Counted from the first letter of the stretch, positions 52,214-60,987 are shown. The stretch is 64,000 bases of DNA from CAZRGZ01 sp964599775 (GCA_964599775.1 CAZRGZ010000004.1:1-64000), one strand, 5' to 3'. Translations and numbers: made by a program. The notes: generated by a model not told the origin, from the letters alone.

Positions 52214-52419
52214 TTGACATGTTTCCCCAGTTTGGGTTATGATCCGGGCAGGTAATGTTGCCCGCGTATTTAGAAACATATTTACTGTACCACGTATCTA
52301 TGTTTCTCGCAAATTCTTGCGCTTTTACTTACTTTACTTGGGTAACCTACTAACATTAGATAAGCGGGGATATATGTTAGGGCTTCCTAGCGGCAACCCC
52401 AGGAGGGAATTATAGAAGA
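52214..52419 (+). promoter_or_regulatory. promoter and long structured leader
   Basis: -35 TTGACA (52214-52219), 18-nt spacer, -10 TATGAT (52238-52243), then a leader of about 170 nt before the ATG at 52420. It has three short hairpins: gggcaggtaatgttgccc near 52247-52264, ctaacat with atgttag near 52350-52380, and ggggttgcc-type pairing before AGGAGGG. It is unusual here because most genes lack leaders; an RNA control element is possible. Confidence 0.45.
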
Positions 52420-52719
52420 ATGCAGTATGCATTGAACGCAAAAATAAATAATCCGACTGCTAAAAAAACCAACGTGATAGATACCTTTACACTTGGCCCT
52501 GGCCAAAGCACAAAGGTGCCGCTTGGTGTGTTCGAGGCGCATATGCCTCAGCCGGTATTTGAGATTGAATACGAGCCTAAGGCAGAGGCTGGCGATGGCG
52601 TCGCTGCTGCACTGGAGCGGGTAGATAAGGGCGATGAATATTGGCTGGTGTACTTTTTCCAGAATTTTAGCGATGACACCTTTCATATTAGTGTGAAAGA
52701 AAGGTATACCGAAATTTAA
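52420..52719 (+). CDS. small hypothetical protein
   Basis: 99 residues, beta-rich, with no TM helix (FTLGPGQSTKVPLGVFEAHMPQPVFEIEYEP). It is first in a three-gene run with 52757-52996 and 52980-53423. AGGAGGG lies 16 nt before the ATG, a long spacing. Function unknown. Confidence 0.6.
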   Translation: MQYALNAKINNPTAKKTNVIDTFTLGPGQSTKVPLGVFEAHMPQPVFEIEYEPKAEAGDGVAAALERVDKGDEYWLVYFFQNFSDDTFHISVKERYTEI

Positions 52720-52756
52720 AGGTTTCCCGTATAATAGGTAACATGAGGTATAAACG

Positions 52757-52996
52757 ATGAAGGACGATTTGGCAGTAACGTGTATCATCTGCCAGCAGAA
52801 TGTGCCTTTTACTGACGCCACTGCTGGCGCCTTGTATGCTGACGGCCGACAAGCATTTGCCTGCCTAGAACACACCTGGAACAAAGCGTCCTGGCTACTT
52901 GCCTGGGCGCGTTTTTCTATAGAGCAGCAGGAATACAGCATGCAAGAAAAGGACAAGGAAGTATATAGGAAGAACGAACGTGTCGTATCTTGTTGA
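52757..52996 (+). CDS. small protein with CxxC and CxxH pairs
   Basis: 79 residues. CIIC near residue 9 and CLEH near residue 36 could bind zinc, giving a zinc-ribbon-like module. The helix after it contains WNKASWLLAWARFSIEQQ. It overlaps the next gene by 17 nt. TATAAT occurs upstream (near 52731). Function unknown. Confidence 0.55.
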   Translation: MKDDLAVTCIICQQNVPFTDATAGALYADGRQAFACLEHTWNKASWLLAWARFSIEQQEYSMQEKDKEVYRKNERVVSC

Positions 52997-53423
52997 AGAG
53001 CGTTTATTACCCACCAAGGCAGCAGTATCGGCGGATATTGCCCGCCATTTACAGCTGCGCCAACAAGTGGGCCGAGCCGTCGTGGTTGCGCCACGTTCCA
53101 GTATAGTGCTATCGACGGTACGCCGCCAGTGGATGAAGCTCGTGCAAGCCCTGCAGCGCGAAAATGCGCGTACTCTAGATGGGGCCTTAAGGGCTGAGCT
53201 TTCCCGGCAGCTGTCCACTATGGAAAGCCTTCGTTTTGTATCGCAGCCACCTGAGCGTCAGCCCGATGCTGATATTTACTTTCTGGAAGAAGAAGATTTC
53301 ACGGTATTACCCGAAAACTGCCGCACAGTGTATTTTTGTACACAAATAAACCAGCTTGAAAAGCTACAGCGATATATCACACAAGATTGTGTGGTGGTGA
53401 AGTATATTACCAAGAGCGATTAA
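52980..53423 (+). CDS. hypothetical protein
   Basis: 147 residues from GTG 52980, overlapping the previous gene. An alpha-helical N-terminus (TKAAVSADIARHLQLRQQV, TVRRQWMKLVQALQREN) leads into a short beta-alpha end (IYFLEEEDFTVLPENCRTVYFC). No family is recognised. Its stop lies 4 nt from the convergent response regulator. Confidence 0.55.
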   Translation: MSYLVEERLLPTKAAVSADIARHLQLRQQVGRAVVVAPRSSIVLSTVRRQWMKLVQALQRENARTLDGALRAELSRQLSTMESLRFVSQPPERQPDADIYFLEEEDFTVLPENCRTVYFCTQINQLEKLQRYITQDCVVVKYITKSD

Positions 53424-53426
53424 AAG

Positions 53427-53798
53427 CTATTCTTTTGCCAGCACTTCTTTGACTCGTTCTACCACTTGGCGTGGCGTGTAGTCTGCTTTTACGATGTAGC
53501 TGTCGATGCCGAGCGACTTTAAATCATCGGGAGCTTCTTCGGCGCCAAGATTAGTAAGTACAATCACTGGGATGTCCTTGCCCCACTCCTGTTTACGAAT
53601 TTCACGTAGCGCCTCGGCGCCATCCATGATGGGCATATGTAAATCCAGCAGAATAAGGTCGGGCTTGATATCTTCAACCATCGCCACCCCAAGTTTACCG
53701 TTCTCTGCCCACTGAACGTCGTACCCCTCGGCGGTTAGCTTCATAATGTACATTTGGCTAATAACTTGGTCGTCTTCGATGATTGCTATTCTTAACAT
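53427..53798 (-). CDS. CheY-like single-domain response regulator
   Basis: 123 residues of one receiver domain with no output domain. The acidic pair EDD is at residues 8-10, the phosphorylation Asp in LILLDLHMP near residue 53, the Thr in VIVLTNLG near 80 and the Lys in IVKADY near 103. It lies 150 bp from, and divergent to, the acyltransferase and kinase module, so it is a candidate partner of the histidine kinase at 55764 (inference). Two TATA-rich stretches upstream could hold its promoter. Confidence 0.9.
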   Translation of the reverse strand: MLRIAIIEDDQVISQMYIMKLTAEGYDVQWAENGKLGVAMVEDIKPDLILLDLHMPIMDGAEALREIRKQEWGKDIPVIVLTNLGAEEAPDDLKSLGIDSYIVKADYTPRQVVERVKEVLAKE

Positions 53799-53952
53799 AT
53801 TTTTATGATACCCCAGCCTTAGGCTTTAGTGCAATGTCATTATACTACTTACTATACATTTTACATTGCCAATACTATATACACATGGTATGGTCATTTT
53901 CTTTTTTTGAAATAATTATATAATAAGTATAGAGCGGTAGAAGGAGATTATC

Positions 53953-54771
53953 ATGCTGAATTTTGAGGGTCTGCCAAAATCAAGAGCGGATTTTGAAAAG
54001 ATAACTTCACGGCGTTCGCGTTATGAAGAGAAGTATGGTGACATGCTTGCTAACCGTACGATTGAAGTACAGCGCACCAGACCCAGTGGAGAACAGTGGG
54101 ATGGGATAGGCAAATTAAGAGGCCGCGTGTATGTCCATGAGAATGGTTACCTTCCGGAATCGGTGTTGGATAATAAGGGGAGAGAATATGACGAATATGA
54201 CGAATATGACGATACTGTGCATATTTGTGCCTCCAATGAGCAAGGTGATGTAGTTGGCTACGTAAGGATCTTGACTAAAGGTGATGGAACCCGGCTGTTG
54301 CCAGCAGAAAAGGTGTTTGAGCAGCAGATTGATGAAATGAACATACCTATCTTTGATAACGTCACTGAGGTATCACGTTTGATTTCTGCAGGGGAAGGGC
54401 TTGAGTCCCCCTTGATTACCGCTTCTCTCATTCGTGCAGCGGCACATGAACTCGGGCGAAGAGATAAAAACTATTCGGCAACAACTCTAGCGGTCGTTGA
54501 GCCATTTTTAGAACGATACCTAAAAGATATAATTGGTGTTCCGGTAAGCGAGCTGATTCCAGTTACGCCCACTCCTGAATATGGAGGATCAAATAATAAG
54601 CTCGTCGCTATTTGGCCAACCGGCATTGTAGAGCGAGCTTCAGAGCTCGACGAAGAGGGGAGAAGGTTGGTTGTTTTGCCGGATAGGATGGGTCCATTTT
54701 TCGATTCTATGCGAGAAAGCCATGGCTTAGGGAAAGTTGCATTAAATTTATCCAATGATTTAAAAAGGTAA
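53953..54771 (+). CDS. LuxI/FeeM-type autoinducer or N-acyl amino acid synthase-like protein
   Basis: 272 residues. The block LRGRVYVHENGYLPE, then DDTVHICASNEQGDVVGYVRIL, then RLLPAEKVF and VTEVSRLISAGEG, matches the conserved pattern of acyl-homoserine-lactone and N-acyl amino acid synthases (GNAT fold): R at the start, D...HI, R and an E(V)SR segment. A tandem YDEYDEYD acidic stretch interrupts the middle. The C-terminus (about 200-272) is extra. It has a strong AAGGAG ribosome binding site 6 nt before the ATG. AT-rich composition links it to the next gene, which overlaps by 1 nt. Confidence 0.65.
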   Translation: MLNFEGLPKSRADFEKITSRRSRYEEKYGDMLANRTIEVQRTRPSGEQWDGIGKLRGRVYVHENGYLPESVLDNKGREYDEYDEYDDTVHICASNEQGDVVGYVRILTKGDGTRLLPAEKVFEQQIDEMNIPIFDNVTEVSRLISAGEGLESPLITASLIRAAAHELGRRDKNYSATTLAVVEPFLERYLKDIIGVPVSELIPVTPTPEYGGSNNKLVAIWPTGIVERASELDEEGRRLVVLPDRMGPFFDSMRESHGLGKVALNLSNDLKR

Positions 54772-55724
54772 TGAATATGAGTGAAAAATCTAAGTATCCC
54801 ATGTTGAACCCGGAGAGATTTGATAGAAATCTTGGTTTTATGACAGAGAGAGACCGCCATACACTTAACAATTCGACTGTGGCAATTGCTGGTACGGGGG
54901 GCGATGGGGGTGAACTCGCGGTGAGACTAGCGCGAATGGGGGTAAGGAAATTTCACTTAGCTGATCCAGAATCATTTGATATTGAAAATTTGAATCGACA
55001 AGAAGGCTCGAATTATGAAACTGTTGGTCGCAATAAGGCAGAAGTGGTCGCAGAGATTATTCAAAAAATTCATCCTGACGCTGAGATTAAATTATATAGA
55101 GATGGCGTCACTGAGGAGAACGTGGAAGAATTTATTCACGGGACAGATGTAGTGGTTGACGAGAGTGAATATACTCGTATTGAAATAGGTGTTATGATTG
55201 CGCGTGAAGCTCGCAAGGAGAACCTACCTGTGTTTATGGGTTTGAATGTAGGTCATGGTGGACAAGTAACCGTTTATCCACCGTGGGGGAAAACTTTTGA
55301 AGAACATTTTGGTTTAGACCCCAACGCGCCTTTAGACGAAATTGCAAAAGCTGATGTTCCTATTGATAAATGGCTACATCGGCTACCTAAAGATACGGAT
55401 ATGGATGTTTTGAATGAGGTTGCAGAAGGTAATATATCAGCGCCCTCTGTAGTGACAGGAGTAGGGATGGCCGCAAATATGATGACTGCCTATGTGTCGG
55501 ATTTTCTCATTGCTAAAGGTATAGAGGATCCGGTTGAAAAGCAGAAAAGATTGAAGGGGCTATTAAGCATTGATGCGAACTTAGGCCGTTCTCGCTTTAT
55601 GGATGCTCACGGAGAAAGTGTAGCAATAAGAAATAAAAAACTAAGCTTGGGCTTTTCAGCTCTTCGTGCAACTGCTAGAAATAAGTTAGGTTTAACACCC
55701 AAAACCCATTACACAAAAAGTTAG
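54771..55724 (+). CDS. ThiF/MoeB/E1-like adenylyltransferase
   Basis: 317 residues. The Rossmann ATP-binding motif reads VAIAGTGGDGGELAVRLARMG near residues 35-55, and NLNRQEG (the NxxR motif of ThiF/E1 enzymes) near 78. The catalytic Asp region VVDESEYTR follows near 128-136. It lacks the CxxC zinc pairs and the Cys of canonical MoeB/ThiF. E1-like enzymes adenylate the C-terminus of a ubiquitin-like protein or peptide; none is encoded nearby. It is coupled to the acyltransferase by a 1-nt overlap. Confidence 0.75.
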   Translation: MNMSEKSKYPMLNPERFDRNLGFMTERDRHTLNNSTVAIAGTGGDGGELAVRLARMGVRKFHLADPESFDIENLNRQEGSNYETVGRNKAEVVAEIIQKIHPDAEIKLYRDGVTEENVEEFIHGTDVVVDESEYTRIEIGVMIAREARKENLPVFMGLNVGHGGQVTVYPPWGKTFEEHFGLDPNAPLDEIAKADVPIDKWLHRLPKDTDMDVLNEVAEGNISAPSVVTGVGMAANMMTAYVSDFLIAKGIEDPVEKQKRLKGLLSIDANLGRSRFMDAHGESVAIRNKKLSLGFSALRATARNKLGLTPKTHYTKS

Positions 55725-55763
55725 CATATGCTTTTTAGATTTTAACGTATATAATAACAGTAA

Positions 55764-57986
55764 ATGTCTGTTGAGTTGTTCATCATCAATCTTGTCAGTG
55801 CGCTCGTTATACTTTTCTTTATAGCGCTTGTTGCCCGAACAGGACTAGCAAAACCTCTCAATCGTAATTTTCTCTACTTTTTAATTGCACTTCTTGGCTG
55901 GGTTGTACTTAACTATTTTAGCAATCAAATTTTCCTTGATGAATGGCTTTTATTAATCAACCGGTTACTCTTTGTTGTTTCTGCGGTAACTATGGGATTA
56001 ATGCTGCGTTTCTGTCTTTTCATCAGAGGCACACAGCAATTTTTTTCAAGAGATCTAGTATTGTTAAGTCTAATTCTATTAGCAGTTGCCATATCCTTGA
56101 CGCCGTTAGTCGTAGAAGATGTGAGCGGTAGAGGGGATGTCATAGGGGTTGTATTTGGATGGGCTGCTCCTGTCTACTTTGCAATACTTGGTATATTTGC
56201 AATTTGGATTATTACACGGTTATATATTGATGCAATTAAGGCGAGCGGTCTTGTGCGAGCACGGGCGCGGGCATTATCTATTGCCTTTGGTCTAGGGCTT
56301 GGGCTACTTGCTATAACGAATGTTTTGCTGCCTACAATGTTTGACCTTTTCTACTTAAGTGCAATGGGCTCTCTTTTTATTGTTGTGATGCTTTCTGGAG
56401 TAGGATATTCTATTGTGAAGCATCATTTTCTTGATATACGATTATTTATTGCTCGTTCATTAGCCTACATATTTACTATTGTTGTTCTGGCACTTTTATA
56501 TAGTGTCTTAACTTTTGGTTTACTGACGCAAATCACTGGAGAAGCTCTTTCGTTAGCTCATGAAATTATTTATTTCCTAATAGCATTAGTGTTAGGGCTT
56601 ACGTTCGCGCCTATGAAGCGCTTTTTTGATAAACTTAGTGATAGGATTTTCTATAAGGATCACTACGAAATACAAGAAGTCTTAAATTTCTTTAGTGAAC
56701 TAATGCTTGGCGAGATACGACTTGACAAGCTCTTAAACGGGAGCCTAAAAATTCTTGGTGACTCACTGAAATTTGATTTTGGTTATATATGTGTAGTTGA
56801 TGAGCAAAATCGAATTGTTAAGCAAGAAAGCACAGATGATAAAGAAGTCTCAATTGGTGAGCTAGCTGCTAGTCTCGGGCCTCGTTACCAAGGCAGCATA
56901 GTAGTTAACAATTCTTTCAACGGAGTTAGCCAAGTGCCTAAAAGATTGCAAAAATTTTTGAGCGCAAACGGTATAGAGGTAGTTCTCAATTTAAGAACTC
57001 CCGCAAATAGTTCAATTGGATATGTACTGCTTGGTGCGAAGAGGTCTGGTAGCATTTATACAGATCAGGATATAAGACTTCTTAATCTAATTGCGAGTGC
57101 TCTAGGTGTTGCTATTGAAAGTAGTCTCCGTTTCGAAGAAATCCAAAACTTCAACGAAACGCTACAAGACAAGGTTGACGCAGCGACGCGGCGGCTGCGC
57201 AAGGCGAATGAGCGTTTGCGGCAGCTTGATGCTACGAAGGATGAGTTTGTGAGCATGGCATCGCACCAGCTACGCACGCCACTGACGAGCGTGAAGGGGT
57301 ATTTAAGTATGGTGTTAGAGGGTGACGCAGGTAAGTTAAATCCCACGCAGGAGAAGCTTTTAAAAGAGGCATTTACGAGTTCGGAACGCATGGTGCGATT
57401 AATCGGCGACTTTTTGAATGTATCACGCCTGAGAACGGGTAAATTCGTGATAGAGCGCAAACCAGTAAATATGGCTGAACTTGTAAAAGGTGAAGTGACA
57501 CAGCTAAAGCCAACGGCGGAAGCACGAGAGCTAAGCTTGACCTACGAACAACCGAAGGATTTCCCTGAAATGGATATCGATAAAAGCAAAATCCAGCAGG
57601 TGGTGATGAACTTTCTCGATAATGCAATTTTCTACTCGAAACCAGGTGGGAAGATAACTGTCGAGCTGTATCAGAAACAAAATGATATTATTTTTAAGGT
57701 AAAAGACCAAGGTATTGGGGTGCCCGACGACGAGAAGAAACGCTTGTTTACCAAGTTTTACCGTGCCAGTAATGCCCGTAAGCAGCGACCAGATGGTACT
57801 GGTATTGGGCTATTCATGGCGCAAAAAGTAATTATTGCCCATGGTGGGGCGGTGATCTTTGAGTCAAAAGAAGGCGAGGGGAGTACCTTTGGTTTCCGGT
57901 TGCCCTTGAAGCTATCTGCCGCCGATAAAGAACGGGCAGAAAGCGTGACGAATGAAATGAACCTGCTCGAAGGTATAACAGAATAG
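55764..57986 (+). CDS. multi-TM sensor histidine kinase
   Basis: 740 residues. About eight TM helices (1-290) form a membrane sensor of the 7TM-HisK/16TM type. A GAF-like region (about 310-455) follows, then a coiled coil (460-490), a HisKA domain with the H-box SMASHQLRTPLTSVKGYL near residue 500, and an HATPase domain with N-box MNFLDNAIFYS near 617, G1 DQGIGVP and G2 GTGIGLFMAQK near 680. The first three-quarters of the gene is AT-rich, but codon use changes to the native style from about 57140 on, which suggests that an acquired sensor was joined to a resident kinase. TATAAT lies 8 nt before the ATG. It probably passes the signal to a CheY-like protein. Confidence 0.88.
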   Translation: MSVELFIINLVSALVILFFIALVARTGLAKPLNRNFLYFLIALLGWVVLNYFSNQIFLDEWLLLINRLLFVVSAVTMGLMLRFCLFIRGTQQFFSRDLVLLSLILLAVAISLTPLVVEDVSGRGDVIGVVFGWAAPVYFAILGIFAIWIITRLYIDAIKASGLVRARARALSIAFGLGLGLLAITNVLLPTMFDLFYLSAMGSLFIVVMLSGVGYSIVKHHFLDIRLFIARSLAYIFTIVVLALLYSVLTFGLLTQITGEALSLAHEIIYFLIALVLGLTFAPMKRFFDKLSDRIFYKDHYEIQEVLNFFSELMLGEIRLDKLLNGSLKILGDSLKFDFGYICVVDEQNRIVKQESTDDKEVSIGELAASLGPRYQGSIVVNNSFNGVSQVPKRLQKFLSANGIEVVLNLRTPANSSIGYVLLGAKRSGSIYTDQDIRLLNLIASALGVAIESSLRFEEIQNFNETLQDKVDAATRRLRKANERLRQLDATKDEFVSMASHQLRTPLTSVKGYLSMVLEGDAGKLNPTQEKLLKEAFTSSERMVRLIGDFLNVSRLRTGKFVIERKPVNMAELVKGEVTQLKPTAEARELSLTYEQPKDFPEMDIDKSKIQQVVMNFLDNAIFYSKPGGKITVELYQKQNDIIFKVKDQGIGVPDDEKKRLFTKFYRASNARKQRPDGTGIGLFMAQKVIIAHGGAVIFESKEGEGSTFGFRLPLKLSAADKERAESVTNEMNLLEGITE

Positions 57987-57987
57987 A

Positions 57988-58209
57988 TTATAGAATAATT
58001 CGGAATAGTTCAATTAGCAGCCACACGATAACGGCCACTACTAAGATAACAATCAAGAGCGGCTTTAAGAAAGCTTTCTTATCGTGCCACCACTGGCCAA
58101 TTTTACTGCGCTGTACTGCCTTGTATTTATGTACGGTCGGCCGATCAGGTGCCGCTGCATCTTGCCCGCTATATGCTTTGTTGCGTTTCTTCTTGTTTCG
58201 TTGTGCCAT
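57988..58209 (-). CDS. small basic C-terminal membrane anchor protein
   Basis: 73 residues with a very basic N-terminus (AQRNKKKRNKAYS, a likely nucleic-acid or membrane contact) and one TM helix at about 50-71. A TATAAT box lies 11 nt before the ATG. Function unknown. Confidence 0.6.
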   Translation of the reverse strand: MAQRNKKKRNKAYSGQDAAAPDRPTVHKYKAVQRSKIGQWWHDKKAFLKPLLIVILVVAVIVWLLIELFRIIL

Positions 58210-58339
58210 AGTTACTATGTATTATACCAGAAAACACTCCTAGAAAAAGGAGTGTTGTACGGAGCGGTCAGGCTTATGTAGATAACTATACTGCATGTGC
58301 CGTGCAGATGCAAGCACAAGCGATGTGTATCATAGAAAC

Positions 58340-58482
58340 AAAAAATGCAGTGTGGTGAGAATGAACTGAGAAGTAAGCGGCAACACTTCCAGTCATTCCC
58401 ACCACGCTGCATTCTTAGCGTGTGGGGCGAGGGTTTTATGTGGCCGCTTCCTCGTTTACTCATACACACATCTTATGTGTAT
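58340..58482 (-). ncRNA. candidate structured small RNA with promoter and terminator
   Basis: On the minus strand a near-consensus promoter (TTGACA at 58512-58517, 17-nt spacer, TAATAT at 58489-58494) is followed by about 145 nt with no ORF. It has a short hairpin (atacacat with atgtgtat), then a 23-bp hairpin (58344-58367 with 58391-58413) ending in a T run, and gccgctt at 58443-58449 can pair with aagcggc at 58375-58381, inside the hairpin loop, giving a possible pseudoknot. It does not match 6S, SRP or tmRNA by eye. Confidence 0.6.
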
Positions 58483-58602
58483 GTATCTATATTAGCACCC
58501 TAAGTATGGAATGTCAATAACTTTTTTATAGTTATTATATTTTTTATACTAACAGTGTTTTAGGGTGGTTTCACCTCTGTTTAGGTCATCATATCATAAC
58601 AA

Positions 58603-58630
58603 AAACTCCCCTTTTTGAAAAGGGGAGTTT
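58603..58630. terminator. hairpin terminator
   Basis: aaactccccttt pairs with aaaggggagttt, 26 bp after the stop of the surface-protein gene on the minus strand. Confidence 0.85.
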
Positions 58631-58655
58631 GTTGTGTTTTTGTAATCTGCAGAGA

Positions 58656-60299
58656 TTACCGGTTGAACATTTTACCAAGTAGTTCACGGCGGCTCATGAA
58701 GTAGTAGTAACTTGCAGCACCGATAGAACCGATTCCAGCGAATGCGCCGATGAGGCTACCCGCACCGGTCTCAGGGATCACGGTAGGGGTTTCTTCACCT
58801 TTACCACCTTTTGGCTCTTCGGGAGTTTTTGGCTCCTCAGGAGTTACAGGGGTTTCGCCACAGTCTTTGCTGTCAGCTGGCAGCTCAGGGTTTTCTGGGC
58901 AAGGCTCGTAGCAGTCTTCGCTATCTTTTGGTAGCTCTGGGTTGTAAGGACATTTTGGCTCTTCACAATCCGGGTGGTCGATAGGCAACTCTGGATTGTA
59001 AGGGCAAGGTTCCTTAGGTTCCTCACAGTCTGGGTGGCCAACAGGCAACTCAGGGTTGTAAGGGCAGGGCTCTTCTTTGTCAGGAGAAGCCGTAACGCTT
59101 ACTTCACAGTTCACACTTTTTACTGCACCGTCAACGTTGAATTTCAAGGTTGCGGTAGTAGTGTAGTCACCAGCTGCGGCGTAAGTGTGGGTCACGTTAC
59201 CAAGCTCGCTTGGGGTAACACCATTCTTGCTGTTGCCGTCGCCGAAGTTAAAGTCTACACTGGTGAGTTCTGCACCGTTTTCAGCGGTGTACTCAAGGTT
59301 GTATTTGTAGGTGCGGTCAGTGACTTCACCGATTAGCTGTGCAGCCAGGGCGTCACAGTCATAAACTGGTGGTTGTGGTTCCTTACAGTCAGGGTGATCC
59401 TTAGGCAAGTCTGGATTGTAAGGGCAAGGTTCTGGTGCTTTACAATCTGGGTGGCCTTTTGGCAACTTAGGGTTGTAAGGACACGGTTCTGCCTTTACGT
59501 TGATTTTCGTCACACAGTGGCCTTCACTAGTTGTTTTAGTCTTGCCATCGTGTGTTTTAAAGGTTACTGCCGCTTTAATAGTGTATTCACCAGGAGTGGT
59601 TTGAGTGTAGCGGTAGTTCTTGCTGTTGCTGGTTTTAGAAGCAACTTTTTTGCCGCTAGCATCGTAGACGTTAAAGGTAACGCTCTTGAAAGATGCACGG
59701 TGCTGGCTGGTTGCAACAGACAGGTCGTAACGTGTACGGTCAACTTTCTGTGCGCTTAAGCCTTCACATTTGTAGGCAACTTTTGGCTTGGGCTTTGCCT
59801 TTACGGGGTTACCACAAGATGTAATAACGGCAGATTTAAACTCGCCATGTTGGTCGAAGAAGATGAAAGCTTTGATAGAGTTACTGCCGAAGCTAACACT
59901 CGTTTTACGCTCGTAGAACGTCTTACCACCAATAGTTACTTTGCTACTGCCAGGCATATAGTGTCGGCCAACGCTTTTCGCGCCAGTGGCAACTACTTTA
60001 CCGTCGACAACGACGTCACCGTTCTTTCGTACTTCACCAGCTTTGGCGCTAGAGAAGTTAGTAGGGACGTTGTAGTGCTTGAAGACAGCTGGCAAGTCAC
60101 CTGTTTTATTCTCTTTATACTTTTTGGACAGTTCGCTTGAGCTACATGCCCCATTCTTTATAATGGCATTGTTGTCATTGTCGCGAGCACAGTTGCCAAA
60201 GCTCGTTGCCTCTGCGGGGGATGCAATTGCAAAGTAGGCGAAAATTCCACCGACTATAATTGCCAACCCAGCCACAAGGGCTAGTAATTTCTTCCTCAT
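58656..60299 (-). CDS. wall-anchored surface protein with PKD domain and Cys-Pro repeats
   Basis: 547 residues. A signal peptide (about 4-28, ending ASPAEA) precedes a polar region and a DUF-like domain, then six imperfect repeats of the type EPCPYNPxLPxxHPDCxEP with two Cys each, and two PKD-like domains (VDFNFGDGNSKNG, FNVYDASGKK). The C-terminus has PETG (IPETGAG), a TM helix and RRELLGKMFNR as the anchor. ATG 60299 has AGGAGG 8 nt upstream. Probably a long, disulfide-rich stalk exposed on the cell. Confidence 0.85.
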   Translation of the reverse strand: MRKKLLALVAGLAIIVGGIFAYFAIASPAEATSFGNCARDNDNNAIIKNGACSSSELSKKYKENKTGDLPAVFKHYNVPTNFSSAKAGEVRKNGDVVVDGKVVATGAKSVGRHYMPGSSKVTIGGKTFYERKTSVSFGSNSIKAFIFFDQHGEFKSAVITSCGNPVKAKPKPKVAYKCEGLSAQKVDRTRYDLSVATSQHRASFKSVTFNVYDASGKKVASKTSNSKNYRYTQTTPGEYTIKAAVTFKTHDGKTKTTSEGHCVTKINVKAEPCPYNPKLPKGHPDCKAPEPCPYNPDLPKDHPDCKEPQPPVYDCDALAAQLIGEVTDRTYKYNLEYTAENGAELTSVDFNFGDGNSKNGVTPSELGNVTHTYAAAGDYTTTATLKFNVDGAVKSVNCEVSVTASPDKEEPCPYNPELPVGHPDCEEPKEPCPYNPELPIDHPDCEEPKCPYNPELPKDSEDCYEPCPENPELPADSKDCGETPVTPEEPKTPEEPKGGKGEETPTVIPETGAGSLIGAFAGIGSIGAASYYYFMSRRELLGKMFNR

Positions 60300-60496
60300 T
60301 GGTACACTCCTCCTCTGGAATTCAATAAGTGTTGATATTATTAAAGCACAAAAGCTTAAAAAAATCAATACCTTTTAGTACTTTTTTGCATAAATTACGA
60401 AAAACTTATGCTTTTTGGTACCTTTTCCGATTGATTGTCCACCTATCGCATTATATAATGAAGACAACATAAAAAGGCATCAGGATCTGTTGTTAA

Positions 60497-60904
60497 ATGA
60501 TCATTTCGCGAAATAAACAACAATATGGCTTCACAATAATAGAGTTATTGGTCATTATTGTGGTCATTGGGGTCCTGGCAGGTCTGGTGGTGGCTGGGTA
60601 TACGACTATACAGCGGAGTACCGTGAATGCTTCTATAGAGTCTGACTTGCGTTCCATGGCAGACCTACAAGAGTTATACCGGCTTGATAACCCATCTGCA
60701 GCTGGTTTTGTGTATCCAAACGGCCCACAAGATAGTGAATTTGCGCCCAGCGAGGGCAATACTATTACGGTCACTTTGCGTAACGGCGGCTATTGCATAA
60801 AAGGATATAACAGCGCTGGTTCATTTAGTAACCCTAGTAGTGCCATGACGTACGATTCTTTGGCTGGAGGGTTAAACAAAACGGGTAATGCCTGTGAGCC
60901 CTAG
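60497..60904 (+). CDS. type IV prepilin-like protein
   Basis: 135 residues with QQYGFTIIELLVIIVVIGVLAGLVVAGY at the N-terminus (class III signal, Glu at +5) and two Cys at the C-terminus (GGYCIKGYN, GNACEP). It lies 41 kb from the main pilin group and may be an alternative major pilin. No assembly gene is nearby. Confidence 0.85.
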   Translation: MIISRNKQQYGFTIIELLVIIVVIGVLAGLVVAGYTTIQRSTVNASIESDLRSMADLQELYRLDNPSAAGFVYPNGPQDSEFAPSEGNTITVTLRNGGYCIKGYNSAGSFSNPSSAMTYDSLAGGLNKTGNACEP

Positions 60905-60987
60905 TGTTGGAAGCTGCGCCAAAGCTATCTAGACAAAACGGCGATAGTTTGCTATATTATATCAGTCATCAGCATGATGCCACTTCT

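Noticed and set aside
53427..53798. Response regulator in the same operon as the histidine kinase
   Set aside because: It is on the opposite strand and ends facing 53423, so it is at most a divergent neighbour; the partnership is left as an inference.
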